DNA of 64,000 bases. Source: Stichopus chloronotus. Its lineage: Eukaryota > Echinodermata > Holothuroidea > Aspidochirotida > Stichopodidae. The notes below the pieces were generated by a model that saw only the letters and a program-made list of their open reading frames with translations, was not told the origin of the DNA and made no database searches. Positions within the stretch are counted from its first letter, which is position 1. Every line of letters starts with the position of its first letter. This document shows, piece after piece, positions 12,469-24,769 of the stretch. Location: contig CM037835.1 in the NCBI GenBank assembly GCA_021234535.1, positions 2,852,001-2,916,000 on the forward strand. The letters run 5' to 3'. Position numbers and translations under genes: made by a program.

Positions 12469-14269
12469 GCACCAAATAGAAAGTTAGCTTGAACACAGGA
12501 ATTTATAATGAGTTTTCTGAATTCTGTCTCATATTTGTCATAATCATACATGCCAACCCATCTTTTTTTGTTGTACTAACTGGTAACCAACTATGATGAC
12601 ATAAAAAGTGGCACTCAAATTCGACATATTTGATCTCGGATATTGATAGCGATAGCTGATAGTGTGATACATTATTATTGCACCAACACTCAACCAAATA
12701 TGTGTTTCTGTATACAAACATGTACCTCCGATCAGTCCTAAGTAAATTAAGAGTAAAAAACAAAGGAAACGTCTTCCATACCTTACATGCAGATTATAAC
12801 AAAGTTGGATTCTTGCTGCGATCGAGTCCGTAACTGGTCACTGTAGCACTTCAATTTTCAAAAGTTCTTGCAGATCGTTTGCATATATAGGCAGCCGGTA
12901 TGTATATATATGAGTCCTACCTACTACGTTGATTGTCAAGCTTTTCCACTGAGAGAAAACACACGATCTAATCTCTCTTTGTACTTGCTCATATTAATGC
13001 ACGCGAATTCTTTGGTTCATTGGCTATTTTCACAGTTGAGTTTCTTCAGTAAGTGGTTCGAAATGATCTCAGCTCTTTGTGATTGATTTCTCACAGCGGT
13101 GACCTTGCTTTGGATACCAACAAGGTTACAGTGTCTCTACTCATTGTTTTTTTCAGTTTAGATTTTGTTTTACAGTCGGGCCGGTGGCATATATATTTTA
13201 CGTGTTTGGGACTAGTATGGGAACACACTTAAAGTTTTGTTGACATAGTTCACGTTGTTTTTATTTACCAGGGGGAGGCGCGTCTAAGGTAGCCAATCAG
13301 AAACCGTTACTATATTAAGGCCGAAACCCAGGCGGTAGAGGTCAGCCATTATTAATGGCTGTAGGGGCTTTTGGACGCCTAGAAATTGTGTTCACCGATG
13401 GAGCTCACTCGTGCAGCCTCACATGCTGTAACTACTGCATGTCTAAGGAAGAACAATATGCGTGAAATCAATAATTTCTATCAAGTTGTAGTATGTAGTA
13501 TCTCTCCGGGGCGACTTTTCCGGTAATTCAGGAGGTCATTGCACTACAGTAGCTCTGTAACTATAGTAGCGTGGAACTGCTGCAAGGACAACAGGCGTGT
13601 TTTACCAACGTCCCCGAACTATCACTTGGATGCCAACTAAATCTGTGTACAGATTGTAAACTATTAAAATTCATATGTACGCAATCAGTAGCACTCAATA
13701 CTTCTTTTCCTTAGGCTATAAATACTTGCAGGCATTTTGAACCAATCATGGAGATCTTGGATCTCACTGAAATGAGACAAATTTCTAAATATTTGCAGAT
13801 GTTTCTGTATTTTCGTTACAAAATGTACATATCAAGTGTTTCGGTGCACCGGTGGTATATAAGCGCTCGTGTGTCTGCCACCCTATATGGATGAGGCAGT
13901 GTTTTTCGTAGCGAAAAGCTGAACAGAAAAGAAGAAGAAAAAACCCATCCGCTACGTGTACTGCACATACGGAGAACATCACAGCCACGTAGCGCCAATA
14001 AGTCACGTAGGTGTAATAAATCTCCAACTCTTTGTCAAAGAAGTCAGTGGGTATGATGGCGAGATAAACACATGAAAGTTGAGAAAGTCAGCAGTTCAAA
14101 AAGAGCGGTAGGAGTGTTGCCCATGTACAGACGGGGGTCACGGTACGTGTATTATACAGGCACCTGCTGATTGTGAAAAGTTGTGAAAAGTTTCTAGTAC
14201 ACTCTGCGCCAACCAGTGTGGCGCGCCGCTAGTTAGTCACAAACATAATTCGGGGAAACAACCCACCAG

Positions 14270-14293
14270 CCCCCCCCCAAAAAAAAAAAAAAA
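14270..14293. repeat. C9-A15 homopolymer junction
   Basis: A run of nine C followed directly by fifteen A. It is the first of a series of C/G homopolymers that cluster between 14.2 and 20.4 kb. Confidence 0.9.
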
Positions 14294-14504
14294 CATAGGC
14301 ACCGATGTGTTCAGCTGAAAAAAGTATTTGTCAAGTACTCAAAAACAAAGGAAAAATTTAAAAGACGCGGGTGCATAATTCATTGCGATTCTTGTACCAC
14401 CTCATAAAACATGATATGTACTACCATGCACCTGTGATAGATTGATTTTCCTTTTCGCATGAGTTCAGGACATTACAGACATGATACATGACATGGTATC
14501 CTGG

Positions 14505-14880
14505 GTAAATTCAGCTCAAGTACTGCAGCTAACTGCCGTTTCCCGCCATCTGGGGAGGGGGGATTGAAAAACCAAAATAATTCATGCAATTTCTGCCCCC
14601 CCCCCCCCAAAAAAAACAAAGTATTTGCCAAGTCCTCAGTTGACAAAATGGAAGTGGATTCGTAATTCATTATCTTCTTGCATTACCTCAACCCACCTGA
14701 TAGGCATTACTGTTTTTCACAAATTGATTTTGCTTTTCACATGAATTAAGGAATTGCAGACATGATAGGCTATATATATTTCAAGGCTGGGTGCATGCAG
14801 CCCAAGTGCACCCGGAAAGTGCCGCTTCCTGCTATCTGGAGAACTTGAAAAGCAAAAATTTGTACGCTCCGTGCTAAAAA
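14505..14880 (-). repeat. Two adjacent copies of a dispersed repeat (family of 17105 and 39535)
   Basis: Reading the minus strand, 14505-14600 and 14770-14880 both show 'ttttggttttcaatcc..ccagatggcgggaa(a)cggca'. The same order appears on the plus strand at 17105-17215 and on the minus strand at 39535-39640. The family has no recognised coding content. Confidence 0.5.
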
Positions 14881-15279
14881 TGGTGGCCCTCCGCCTAGAT
14901 AGTCCTGCCGTTACTCACCCTCCCCCTTCCCTAAGTTTTTTTTTCTTTTGTTTGTTTCGTCGATAATTTATTTGTTTCACCTTATCCCTTTTGGTAAAGA
15001 CTGCACCCCTTTAATTCTTCACCCCCTCCTGAGAAGTTCCAAGTACCTGAAACTATCGTGGTGGGGTCCCCACATAGTTGGAAAAAAATCCAGCTAGTGG
15101 AATGATTTACCTTCACACCCCCCCCCCCTCCCTCTAAAGATGTGACCCTAGTTACGGCCCTGTTGGCAGAGCTTGTGAGAGAAACGAACCTACCAATATG
15201 TTGTTTAGTCATAGGGTATGGACAGTAAACAGTTCAATGATTCAGTAGCAAGTGACCTGTATTTATACAGTGGCGTGCC

Positions 15280-15470
15280 CACACAGCTAGCAGAAAATCT
15301 AGGACCCATTTGGGCTTCTACTGCCAGCAAAATGGTGTCCATAGTTTACCACATAGGTCTCAGATGGGTGTCATGTGGGCTATATGGGCTACGTTCGCAC
15401 CATTCTATGCATATGGGACCCAAATGGGCTTCATAGGGACTAAATGGGCAATTTAATTCCATTTAGACAT
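15280..15470. repeat. Fragment of the 'GGGCCCATATGGG' family
   Basis: Phrases such as 'gacccatttgggcttc', 'cagatgggtgtcatgtggg' and 'catatgggacccaaatggg' recur. It begins with 'cacagctagcag', like the left end of the element at 11559. The short ORF over it, rich in Gly-Pro-Lys-Trp, is a repeat translation. Confidence 0.5.
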
Positions 15471-16002
15471 TTACGTTTGATTATTTTTTTTCACTCCATG
15501 CATGGCCTAACATGACACTGGTACAACTTCTGCCCTGAGTTTAACCTGTTGAGTACGTTGCACGCTTTATATTATGTATCATCAGATAGCTATATCATGA
15601 ATGCTCATTAATATTCATATTTATCACTTGACCTGATTTATAGAGTTAGATGTAATTGATCCTTAATTACAAGGTAATTAAAAGTCTTAGGGTTTTGTTG
15701 ACTGTCGGTATTGTGAGAGTTTCATCCACCTGACATGTGTGTGCATTGGTTTCACTCAAATATAGTCACGTCGTTGTTGTTGTTGTTGATTAAATAATTC
15801 AATGGGTTGTGATCCACGTTAATTATATTGCAATAATTTTGCATATATACCCAGTGAGTTCAGCTTGGTTAGTTTTCCTTGATGCGATGTTCTACGAAAG
15901 CGAGGAAGTCTTCGATTGATGGCTAATACACAGAGTCATCTTTTGTTTTGCTTCTCTTTCGTACTATATAGTAGAAATTCTACGCATTAACTTTTTTTTT
16001 AG

Positions 16003-16152
16003 AACCAATTGGAATATTGAAAATGATAGAACTGTACACACTGCCAAGTGTAACCCACAAAGGGCTAACTCACATTGCCCAGTTAGGTCCCAGGAAGTTG
16101 CCCACGATGCAAACAATCATATAGCTAAGTCCAAAATGTTTTGTTTGCTGGG
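16003..16152. repeat. Second aligned copy of the 'GGGCCCATATGGG' family
   Basis: The segment 'ggaatattgaaaatgatag' through 'acattgcccagttaggtccc' and 'cgatgcaaacaatcat' matches 11737-11850 in order. The right end, 'ttgtttgctgggcag', resembles the right end at 12455-12466. Confidence 0.6.
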
Positions 16153-16475
16153 CAGAGTTTGGAAGGAGGGGCTTGATTATTATGGGTACAACAGCTAGTG
16201 GCGCAGTTGGACTTTTCCAGATTCATTTATTTTTACGTGATAGCGTTACTGCTTTAGGGAACCTTCTGAATCCTGCAAGGTAGGCCTAATTAGTTACAAA
16301 CAATGGCTTACATGTAATCAGTGGCGTAAGTAGTTATTGTCCATAACTTGTGGGGGAAAATCTTCCAAGTTAGCTTCACCAAAACTTCTCAAGGTCACAT
16401 AAGTGTCAGCTTGATTTTGAAAGTGAGGGGGGGGGGTAGGGACTCATCAGTTGAGGGAGCATTAGCTGGTCTTAA

Positions 16476-16820
16476 AGGGAAATAGGGCGTTTAGAATACA
16501 CCACTATGGCGTACGAAGAAAATAGCTTTAACCATTGTTAAACCATTCAGTCTCCTCAATAAACATCTGTCAAAGCTTCATCTCCTCAAAACATTATGCA
16601 TGTGATGAGTAACGAAAGATGCATCATTTGAATTTTGAAAAGTTTGGGTGAACAAATTATTTTTGAGCAACAAATAACTGAATTTCTATTTGTGAGAATC
16701 GTATTCCTTGAAAAGAAGGCTAACGACCTTCCTTATTCTGAATAATCTATCATTCTATGTCCACAAATATTTATTTTAAAAATATGGTAGTTGTCTGTAA
16801 AATAAACGCCCTATTTCCCT
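16476..16820. mobile_element. TTAA-flanked MITE, copy 2
   Basis: A 345 bp element with perfect TTAA on both sides (16472-16475 and 16821-16824). The termini AGGGAAATAGGGCGTTTA and TAAACGCCCTATTTCCCT-like are inverted copies. The interior aligns with 4722-5059. No ORF of note. It is the better preserved copy. Confidence 0.87.
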
Positions 16821-17104
16821 TTAATGGTGATATAATGGAATTGATGGTTCCTTGGGAGGGGTGTTATTCCCTCCTCTTATGAAGTGTTTGCTTATGTAAG
16901 CTGGACTAGATGCAAAATGGTGTTACATTTTAATACTAGAACTGAACTGTACCTTCATGAATTCCTGTTTCTGATGATTTTATTTTCTTTCTTTTTTATC
17001 TTGTTTGGGGTGACCTGTCTCCTGTCACCTGTTTCACGTGGTAGGTGTTGGGCTGAGACCAAGCGGAATCATCAAAGCGGGGCGCCACCATAAGTTGACG
17101 CGGA

Positions 17105-17215
17105 GCTTATATGTTTGGCTTTACAATCCCTCCCCTCATATGGTCGGAAACGGCACTTCCCGGTTGTCCTAAGCTGCCATTTAACCAGTCTTGAATAAGG
17201 ATCTCATGTCTGCAA
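17105..17215 (+). repeat. Dispersed repeat copy (family of 14505 and 39535)
   Basis: Shares with the reverse complement of 39535-39640 the ordered phrases 'ttggcttt', 'caatccc', 'ggaaac', 'ggttg', 'taagc', 'cttgaata' and 'atctcatgt'. It lies in non-coding, CpG-containing sequence. Confidence 0.55.
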
Positions 17216-18350
17216 TCATTTTTCAATGATAAATGGTAATAATTTGAATTGCTTATATCTAGAGTATTTTCAACTTTTAAATTGCGTTCATCGCGTTCAC
17301 TCGTTAACATTTTAAGACATCGTTACGTCGGCAAGGGACACTTGGACAAACCTGTAATCTAGAATGATAATGTGATGGGTCAGTGCACAGTACTGAAAAT
17401 ATTCGCAGGCAGGGTTCATTCCCGTTTAGCTGTCTAAGCGAAACTCCACCATCAGTTATACTAAGAAATTTTTGGCCGAAAAGCATGTCAGATTGCAGAA
17501 AATGGTACTTCTCGGGTCGCGTTAAAAGCATCCAGACAGTCTCTGTTTTGAGATCGTGTTTCAAAAGCAAACAAAATAAAAGTAAAAAAATAGTTTATAT
17601 AAATCACTTGCCCTTTTTTGTGAGAGGGCTAGCCATTTTTTTAACCTTCCCTGTTCGAAAACCCCCAAACCCTGCCTCCAAATTCCCACCGTCTGCATGT
17701 CCCCTCGGTACTCCCTATCAGTATAGATGATCAGGGTCTTAAGGAGCACAAGCAAAGTTATAACGTATAATTTGGTAATGCCAAGTGTGAAACAGTCCTT
17801 CACCAGTCAGAGGGGATTGTTGACAGAGGCCTTGAATCATTTTCGTGCTGCCCACCAACCGCCACCATTCTGGATCCGCCCGCTGCCCCAGCATGGTAAA
17901 ACTGGCTACGATCGAATGTCTACTGGTCAAGCCTCAGGAGTTATGGAGTCCTCACCTTTTAAAGCCGCACTGCAGTTGGTCGTTGTCACGTGATGATCCG
18001 GTTTCACTAGATGATCTGATGTCACTCGGGGGCGGAGCCAGGTTCCGAAATCTGCGTGTATGTAAGGCTAAGGTGGGGGGGGGGGGGATAAAATGAGTAA
18101 CAGATAGAAGGTACTACCGTGGGGAATGCACGTGAAGTTTGGCACGAACGGGCTTAATTTGGTAAGGGTATGCCGGCGAGGAGTGAAAAATTGGTCTTCT
18201 TGGTAGGGAAAATATTATTTTCTAACTACAGTATATCCAATTTTAGGAAATGAGCACCTGAGCCCATCCCTGCAGCAATCTATTGCTTAAACGCAGTTTA
18301 TGATGATTACTAAACAATAAGCCTACCTCTCTAAAAGGAGAAGGGACTAT

Positions 18351-18366
18351 CCCCCCCCCCCCCCCC
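18351..18366. repeat. Poly-C run (16)
   Basis: The longest of ten C or G runs of nine or more bases. Others are at 14596-14608, 15118-15128, 16427-16436, 18075-18087, 19119-19129, 20387-20400, 53844-53858 and 63815-63827. Confidence 0.95.
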
Positions 18367-19691
18367 TAACAGTGGAGTCGCCAGTGATGTCACAGATGAC
18401 ACATTTCCTAATCTTTCAATTTTTAGAATGGGGGAAGGGGAAACACATTTAGTCACGCCACTAGGGTGGTATGAAAGCGAATGGCCATACCCGCTAGAAA
18501 TCGCCCTTCCCATTGGCCGTTTAGGTAAATTCTTAAGTATACTGTCAGAGTTTCAAAGAAGAATCCCGGGAATTCATAAAATTTGAAGCGGAAGTGTTTT
18601 GATAATTACGTCCTTCCCAATAAAAATTGTTTCCTCCGCAAGTTCTGAACTTTTAAAGTTTATAGAAGGGCTCTGCCATTTTTCGCCTATTGAATGTAAA
18701 CAGACTTGAGTATAGGATAATTACGACGTTACATAACCCCTAGAATCCAATGCATTCCCCTTCCTTTCGCTATTATTTCCATTAATGCACATATACCCCT
18801 CTACATGCATATTTCGTGTTGAATTAATCACTGTATCAGGTAATGGACAAATTATTAATACAAAGATTTGAATCTACGAATAAGCATTCAAGATATCTGA
18901 TAGTAGACTGTAATAAAAGCAAAGCTTTTCATGTGGTCAAGTTATGACATCACACATCTCAGAATCGCAGCGCCCCAATTTGAAAGTAAACAACAAAGGA
19001 AATTTGGTAATATTCTTCACTACACTGAGTCTGTCATGTAACAATAATACTTTCATTGTCGTACGTCCCGACTTTTGTTCTCCTTCAGTTCTCTTCGTCA
19101 TTCGCTGTTTCGATCCCTCCCCCCCCCCCTCCCCGTGAGCACTTGGGTCTAAACAGTGGAATCCGGCGAGAAATATTTAGAAATGGAGAAGTGAATATTT
19201 TTCATTTATTTATTTATTTTTTTTTTGTGGTAGTGGTATAGAATGGAGGACTTTAGTAATATACAAGACTTAGATATTTTATAGGCAGTGGTGGCAAAGA
19301 AGTTCAACTAAAGTTAAAACGAAGAAAGACTCACGCAGTCATTGCTTCATTTTTCTGGTTATTTTACCTAGATATCATGCATGTTTCTCATCGTTAAATG
19401 CCCAGAATCTCTCACCCTGGCCCTCCGCTAAGATTAACAATTCGTAATTACGCAATAATAATTCATAATTACGAAAAAAATGGTAATCACGATTTAATGT
19501 TGAAAGCAGTATACCAGCAAAGGAAATTACTACTGGAATACAGATGTGGTTGCTACCTAAAAGACGCGTTTGATGTGCAAGAGCATTTTGCACGATGTTC
19601 GTAAGGTATTTCAGTGGTCAAATTGAATCCTCGAGAAGTGGTATCTACTTTGACACAATAATCCATCGTTAACACAAATTTTTAATTGGAA

Positions 19692-20808
19692 ATGGACAGA
19701 GCTAGCAGAACTCCCGGATCTTCCATTCTCATGACAGAAGAATCATTGCGTCTTCATCAAATCCCTCTTGGAACTCTGCCGTACAAGGTTCGATCACAAC
19801 CAATGTCTTTTCAGGTGAAGTCGTTTCCTTTAAGTAATAGTGTCTGATTGTAGAGGGCAGTAGTTATTCCATTCTTATATAGACCTAAATGAAAGTAATT
19901 CGGCGAATTTACCCCACCCTGTACGTCCATTGTCATTGCTTTTCTTGTATAGCACATTACGAATTCGTGACTACGAATAAGTATTTCGAAATTATAAATT
20001 ATTATTTCGTAATTCTGAATCTTTCGTTATTACGAATTACGGAAACGCCGCTGGCGTTTATCTATTCCTACTTCGAAAAGGTCGCTTTTGTTGCAATTTA
20101 TAGTGCAGGAATCTTGCCCCCAGATTATCTTTTTACAACAACATATTACTGTGACTTAGGAAAAGTAGCTTCAGTGACATCGAGGATATATCATGAATTT
20201 TGATCAAGCAACAGGATAAAACAAAAACATCTTCATTTGCGACAGTTTCAAACCAAGAAGAAATAGGTATGATTATAAAAGTGCAGAAAACGGCATACAA
20301 AAGTGAATGTTTGTACACAGCATTCACACATAGTGACGAGAATGGAGATAAAACATATCACATGAACAGGGAATGGGCTGTCAGTAGGGGGGGGGGGGGG
20401 AACACGAGCACCTGAGGGAAGGGCACGACCTGAGAATTTCGATCTCTGAGCATATTGCATATAATGTGGACGTCTCTGCATCTTTGGCTTTGCTGTAAAT
20501 CAAAGATAATTCACATATTGAGAATTTTACATTTCCCCGACAAACAATGTACTTCGAATGATGAATGCCTTTAAGATCAAAACCAAGAAGCGATGCCACC
20601 GGTGGAGGGATTGAGCCTATTTCACTACCCTGGACTCAGCACTGATACACTTAACAAAATTTATTTTGTGTCTAAATTACGAATTTTCGGAACAGTAACG
20701 AAAAGAGAATAAAACTACTTGTCGATTCAATATTACTCTTCTTTAGAATCACGCCCACATTGAAGAGCAAGAGCCGCACTGTGGAACCTTTACGTTTGTA
20801 GAAGCAAC
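19692..20808 (+). CDS. Possible plus-strand gene, first two coding exons (unrecognised protein)
   Basis: Exon 1 (19692-19814) starts at an ATG in good context (GAAATGG). It encodes 41 residues ending RSQPMSFQ and stops at CAG before GTGAAG. Exon 2 (20747-20808) follows TTCTTTAG, continues in phase 0 with NHAHIEEQEPHCGTFTF, and reaches a strong AC-GTATGT donor in phase 2. The joined peptide has a natural, non-repetitive composition with no stops, unlike the surrounding sequence. I do not recognise the family, and no third exon was found before TUT1. It is the only candidate gene running opposite to the others. Chance is a real alternative, because motif-rich AT sequence flanks exon 1 on both sides. 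Confidence 0.33.
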
Positions 20809-23548
20809 GTATGTGATATTTTGCTTAACCGTTCAAGCAAAATGTAACGGGAGATTAAAGGGCAAACCTTTTGGAATTTTAGAAAAAAAAACTATACAAA
20901 ACAAAATACTTCATTTTTAAGCGAGTTTGGGGATCACTTTTAGTATCGCCTGGAGTCACACAGGTGTCACCATTTATCAGTAGTAAATTTTTCTTTCATA
21001 CCGGGTATGGAATGGGGAGGAGTGGACCAGTCTAGCTGCAAGCCTGACCAAAAGGTTTATCGCAACTTGGTATTTAGGTGTATGAAGATGAGGGGAAAAT
21101 TCTAAGAATCGGTGCTTGTCATCATGTTGATGACATTAAGTTTAAAAAAATTGATGACGTTAAATTTAAAAAGGATCATGCTTCGAAAAGAAATAACAAT
21201 ACAAAGATTTGCAACCAGAACACTTGAAAGGAAATATTCTCACACGAGACCTCATGAGAAAGTAATATCTTCAGTTTATGCTTCATTTATTGATATCTTG
21301 ATGTAAGAACGTTGGACCATTACAACTAAAGTTAAACATGAATCTCTGGACTCGTTTACCTTCAAGATTATTGGGCTAGGCCGAGATGGCTGCTCAATCT
21401 TCTCTGATCATCATGGGTAGAGGGGGTGAGATAAGACTGGAAAAGGAGATGACAACCAGAATGCACAAGTACATTGTGGTTTCGATGATCCGATTACGCA
21501 CATTTTTCTTTCTGACTCTGACATTATAGCATTAGTGCTTTATGGACCAAAGGCTATGGTTTATATAAAATATGAGACCTGTATTCTGCACAAGCTTTCT
21601 TTCTTGATATCATGTCTTCAAGGTTTTCATAATCCGACCCTTGCTGACATCAAATGACCTTTGACCTCCATTAAAGACCAAATGTTTGTTGTACCCAATG
21701 AGATACAACTACACACTGAGTATGACATCTGTCAAAGCTTCCCTTCCTGAGATATGGCATCTACAAGAATTTCATAACGTGACCCATTGACCTCCAATCA
21801 CCTTTGAACTTCATCAAAGACAATGGAATTCTTGTATACTCAATGAAATACACCTAGATTCTTAATGGGAGATCTGCCCAAGTTTCCCTTCTTGAGGTAC
21901 GGTGTTTACAATATTTTCACAATTTGACCCCTGTTGACCTAAAATGACCTTTGAAAGTGATCTTGTAATCAATGTGGTACACTGACATACCACATATGAC
22001 ATTTGTCCAAGCGTACCATCTTGAGACACCATGTTTACATGGTTTTCCCAATTTGACCCATTTACTACAAATGAGCTTTGACCTCAACCAAAAACAACAG
22101 GGTTCTTGTACTTCATGTGCTACACCTATGTACTAAATATGAGGCCTGTCCAAGCTCCCCTTCTTGAGATATTGTTTACAAAGTTTCCACAATTTGACCC
22201 CTGATGAACTTAAATGATCTTTTACTGCCACCGACAATGATAGGGGTCTTATACTCAATGTGGTACACTTACATACCAAATGTGAGATTTGTCCAAGCTT
22301 CACATCTTGAGATATTGTGTGTACAAGGTTTTATTTGACCCCTGTTGACCTCAAATGACTTTTAATCTCCACCAAAGTCAATAGGGATCTTGTACTTCAC
22401 CTGGTACACCTACATAACGAATAGCTTGAATTATATAACGAATAACGAAATATGGATCTTAATCAGCAAATTAAATCCAGAGCTCAACAAAATTTCCAAA
22501 CTGGGTTAACTGAAATTAGACTAGTTTGTCAAGTTCTTTGTCATGTGTGCTTGTTTTGTTGAAGACTTAAGGATAAGGAATAGATACACATAATACCTTT
22601 TACCTGTATATACTTAGTCCCACATGTGGGAGTTTTTAACAGTACATGAATAGGATATATATATATATTCATTACATAAATATAACGAAGACGCATATAC
22701 AAAATGCTCCCCTAACGAGGTAAACGTTGTTGTAACAATTTAACGGCCCCCAGTCTTTAGCCACTTTCACAAAGGCTACGAGGAATGGAGGGCCTGTCCA
22801 TCTCAGCAACCTGAAGTGGACCATACCTGAATTTGGACAACAGGAACCCCAAATTGAAATCACCAAATAATCGCCTCAGCACCACTGTAAACAGCTTTAC
22901 TGGATAAGTATTTTTGCGTCACCAGAAAATTTTTAAGTGCTTCCGCCAGGATTTGATATGGGGTACTAGTGATTGCTAATCACAGATACTGTGCAGAATT
23001 GTGTCAGCTAGATCACTGACTCTGTTTAATATCACCCCTGAGTGATGTGGACAGGTTTTTGTAAGTTTGCCCTGATTTACCATGGGTACATCAAAAACAG
23101 TGTGTTGCATATGCTCAATGTGCAAGCACAACAAGTATAAATGTGACATTATTCCAAGTTTCCATTACGCGAATACCATGTTTGGGACTTGACCCTGTTT
23201 GACCCCAAATAATTTTAACATTCCTTCTTTAAACAATAGACTTTTTGTGCCCATGTCATACTCAATATTTTCACATGACTGTTGTTGACTTACATGGTAC
23301 CTGGCCAATCCTTGAAATAACCATGTTTACAAAAAAGGCACTAGATGTAAACACAAGAACATATTCCCACTGAAGCTACTGTAAAAATATAGAATGTTAT
23401 CCAAACTTTTAAAGGGGAAATAATATAAAGATCAACTTGTGTCTTAAGGGATTCTCCTATCAAATATGCAGTAGAGGTTTGCTTGCACTTTTTAGCCTCT
23501 TAACTAAAATACCATAATTTGAAATAAATTTGAAATACTCGTTAAACT
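20809..23548. other. Intergenic region between the plus-strand candidate and the TUT1 3' end
   Basis: Apart from repeat block C (21590-22425), only weak traces of the same repeat near 23150-23300 are visible. No exon recognised. Confidence 0.45.
21590..22425 (+). repeat. Block C of the DR1-bearing tandem repeat
   Basis: Six units with anchors 'tttgacccctgttgacc' or variants near 21634, 21780, 21920, 22047, 22192 and 22335, a spacing of 127-146 bp. A perfect TGACCTTTGACCT lies at 21655-21667. The block sits 1.1 kb beyond the TUT1 poly(A) signal, in the same orientation as every other block. Confidence 0.88.
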
Positions 23549-23549
23549 T

Positions 23550-23555
23550 TTTATT
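23550..23555 (-). terminator. TUT1 poly(A) signal
   Basis: AATAAA on the minus strand, about 155 bases after the TUT1 stop codon at 23709-23711. It is the first canonical signal downstream of the stop and implies a short 3' UTR. Confidence 0.6.
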
Positions 23556-23708
23556 GGGCAAACATAAAATTACATGGTTAAGTTAAAACAACAGCATATA
23601 AGGGTAACCATAATAATACAGACCAACACAATACGAACAAGTGATGCGAATGTATGGCACAAAATCACTCCACTAGAGCGTGCTCTCAAAAGTTGGCTTC
23701 TCTCCATA

Positions 23709-24769
23709 TTATATTAAAACATTTGTCAAGAAACTGTCTAGAAAATGATAAAATTGTTTAAACACTGCTTCACCTTCTAAAGGTGTCATTGAGAGTTGAA
23801 CAAGAACATTTTCTTTAAGACATTTTGTTAACACAAGATGAAATTCTGTTCCAGCTTCACCATCATGAGTGTCATTAAGAGTTTGTTGGATTAACTTTTC
23901 AGTAACCAATCTTTCCAGAGAGAGTTTTGTGCTGCAGGTAGCTGACTTCTGCAAAGACCTCCTAATTTTTCTCCTTCCTGTCCAGATATTATGTTTCAGT
24001 GAACATGAGTACCTTAAAGGTTGACCAGTTGTTAATCTGTCCGACTCACTCTCTACGATGTTTGACACCTCACACTGAGAGGACACCCTTTGCCTTTTCT
24101 CAGGTGGTTCTCCCACTGATGTCTCACTGTTCCTCTGACCATCCTCAGTTGCTTCATCTACATCCATAGACAATGTTTCACTGGTTTCCATGGCAATTGC
24201 GTCACTTGAACCACCTTTCTCCTCTACACAAGAAACCTTCAATGTGTCCTGCAGCACTGTTAATAACAAACCTGTGACCTTCTCAGCCCAAGTCACCTTA
24301 CATTCCTCGGGATTACCATTGGTATTCTGCAACAGTTCAGTTAATGGTACAGTTTTCATATCAATGGTCAAGCAGTAATTTCCCTTTTCCATGTTTTTCT
24401 GTTTACTGTTTTTCTGATTTTTAAATCCTAACAGCAGTGATACTCCCCACAATGGAGAAGATTCTCCATCTGCATCATTTCTTGTTTTTTTCATGAAACC
24501 AACAGATTTGCACAAAAGAGCTGCTTTCTGAAACTCCTGTAAGAGAACCTTCGTTGTCTTTTCATTCACATTTGATGCAATATTGTGGGTTAGCTCCAAT
24601 GGGTCTTGAATATTCAAGGGTCCTGTTTTGAACTGGTCGCCATTATCACAGGGATGGAGTACATCTTTCATCTTTTCAAGAGGCAGCACTTTACCTTGAA
24701 ATGGACAAAGGCATTTGACCGTCCAGTCTAATTTGGAATAGAACTCATAGAATGCCTGCAGTAAAGATC
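23709..24769 (-). CDS. TUT1: TUT1 exon 8 (PAP-associated domain and C-terminal tail)
   Basis: Residues 455-807. It begins SLLQAFYEFYSKLDW, then GPLNIQDPLELTHNIASNV (PAP/25A-associated motif), a variable acidic stretch with PPEKRQRV (a possible nuclear localisation signal), a basic IWTGRRKIRRSLQK, and the conserved end MTPLEGEAVFKQFYHFLD. The acceptor TTTGACAG sits at 24770/24771. Stop TAA is at 23709-23711. Confidence 0.96.

Larger units (their letters stand above)
11074..19691. other. Repeat-rich intergenic region upstream of UPP
   Basis: No convincing protein-coding exon was found. It holds fragments of at least three dispersed repeat families and, from 14.2 kb on, many poly-C/poly-G runs. 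CpG-containing sequence at about 13270-13620 has a CCAAT motif near 13292 and TATATTAAG near 13311. A promoter there is possible but unproven, and the motif spacing is unusual. UPP's own promoter probably lies somewhere in 11.1-13.6 kb. Confidence 0.45.

Noticed and set aside
13292..13340. CCAAT plus TATATTAAG as a plus-strand promoter
   Set aside because: The motifs are only about 15 bp apart, unlike usual CCAAT-TATA spacing, and no coding exon follows on that strand.
19792..19806. GGTTCGATC, a tRNA B-box-like phrase
   Set aside because: No A-box or cloverleaf arms at the right distance. It lies within the candidate exon 19692-19814.
24190..24378. Plus-strand ORF over TUT1 exon 8
   Set aside because: Antisense shadow of a confidently identified coding exon.
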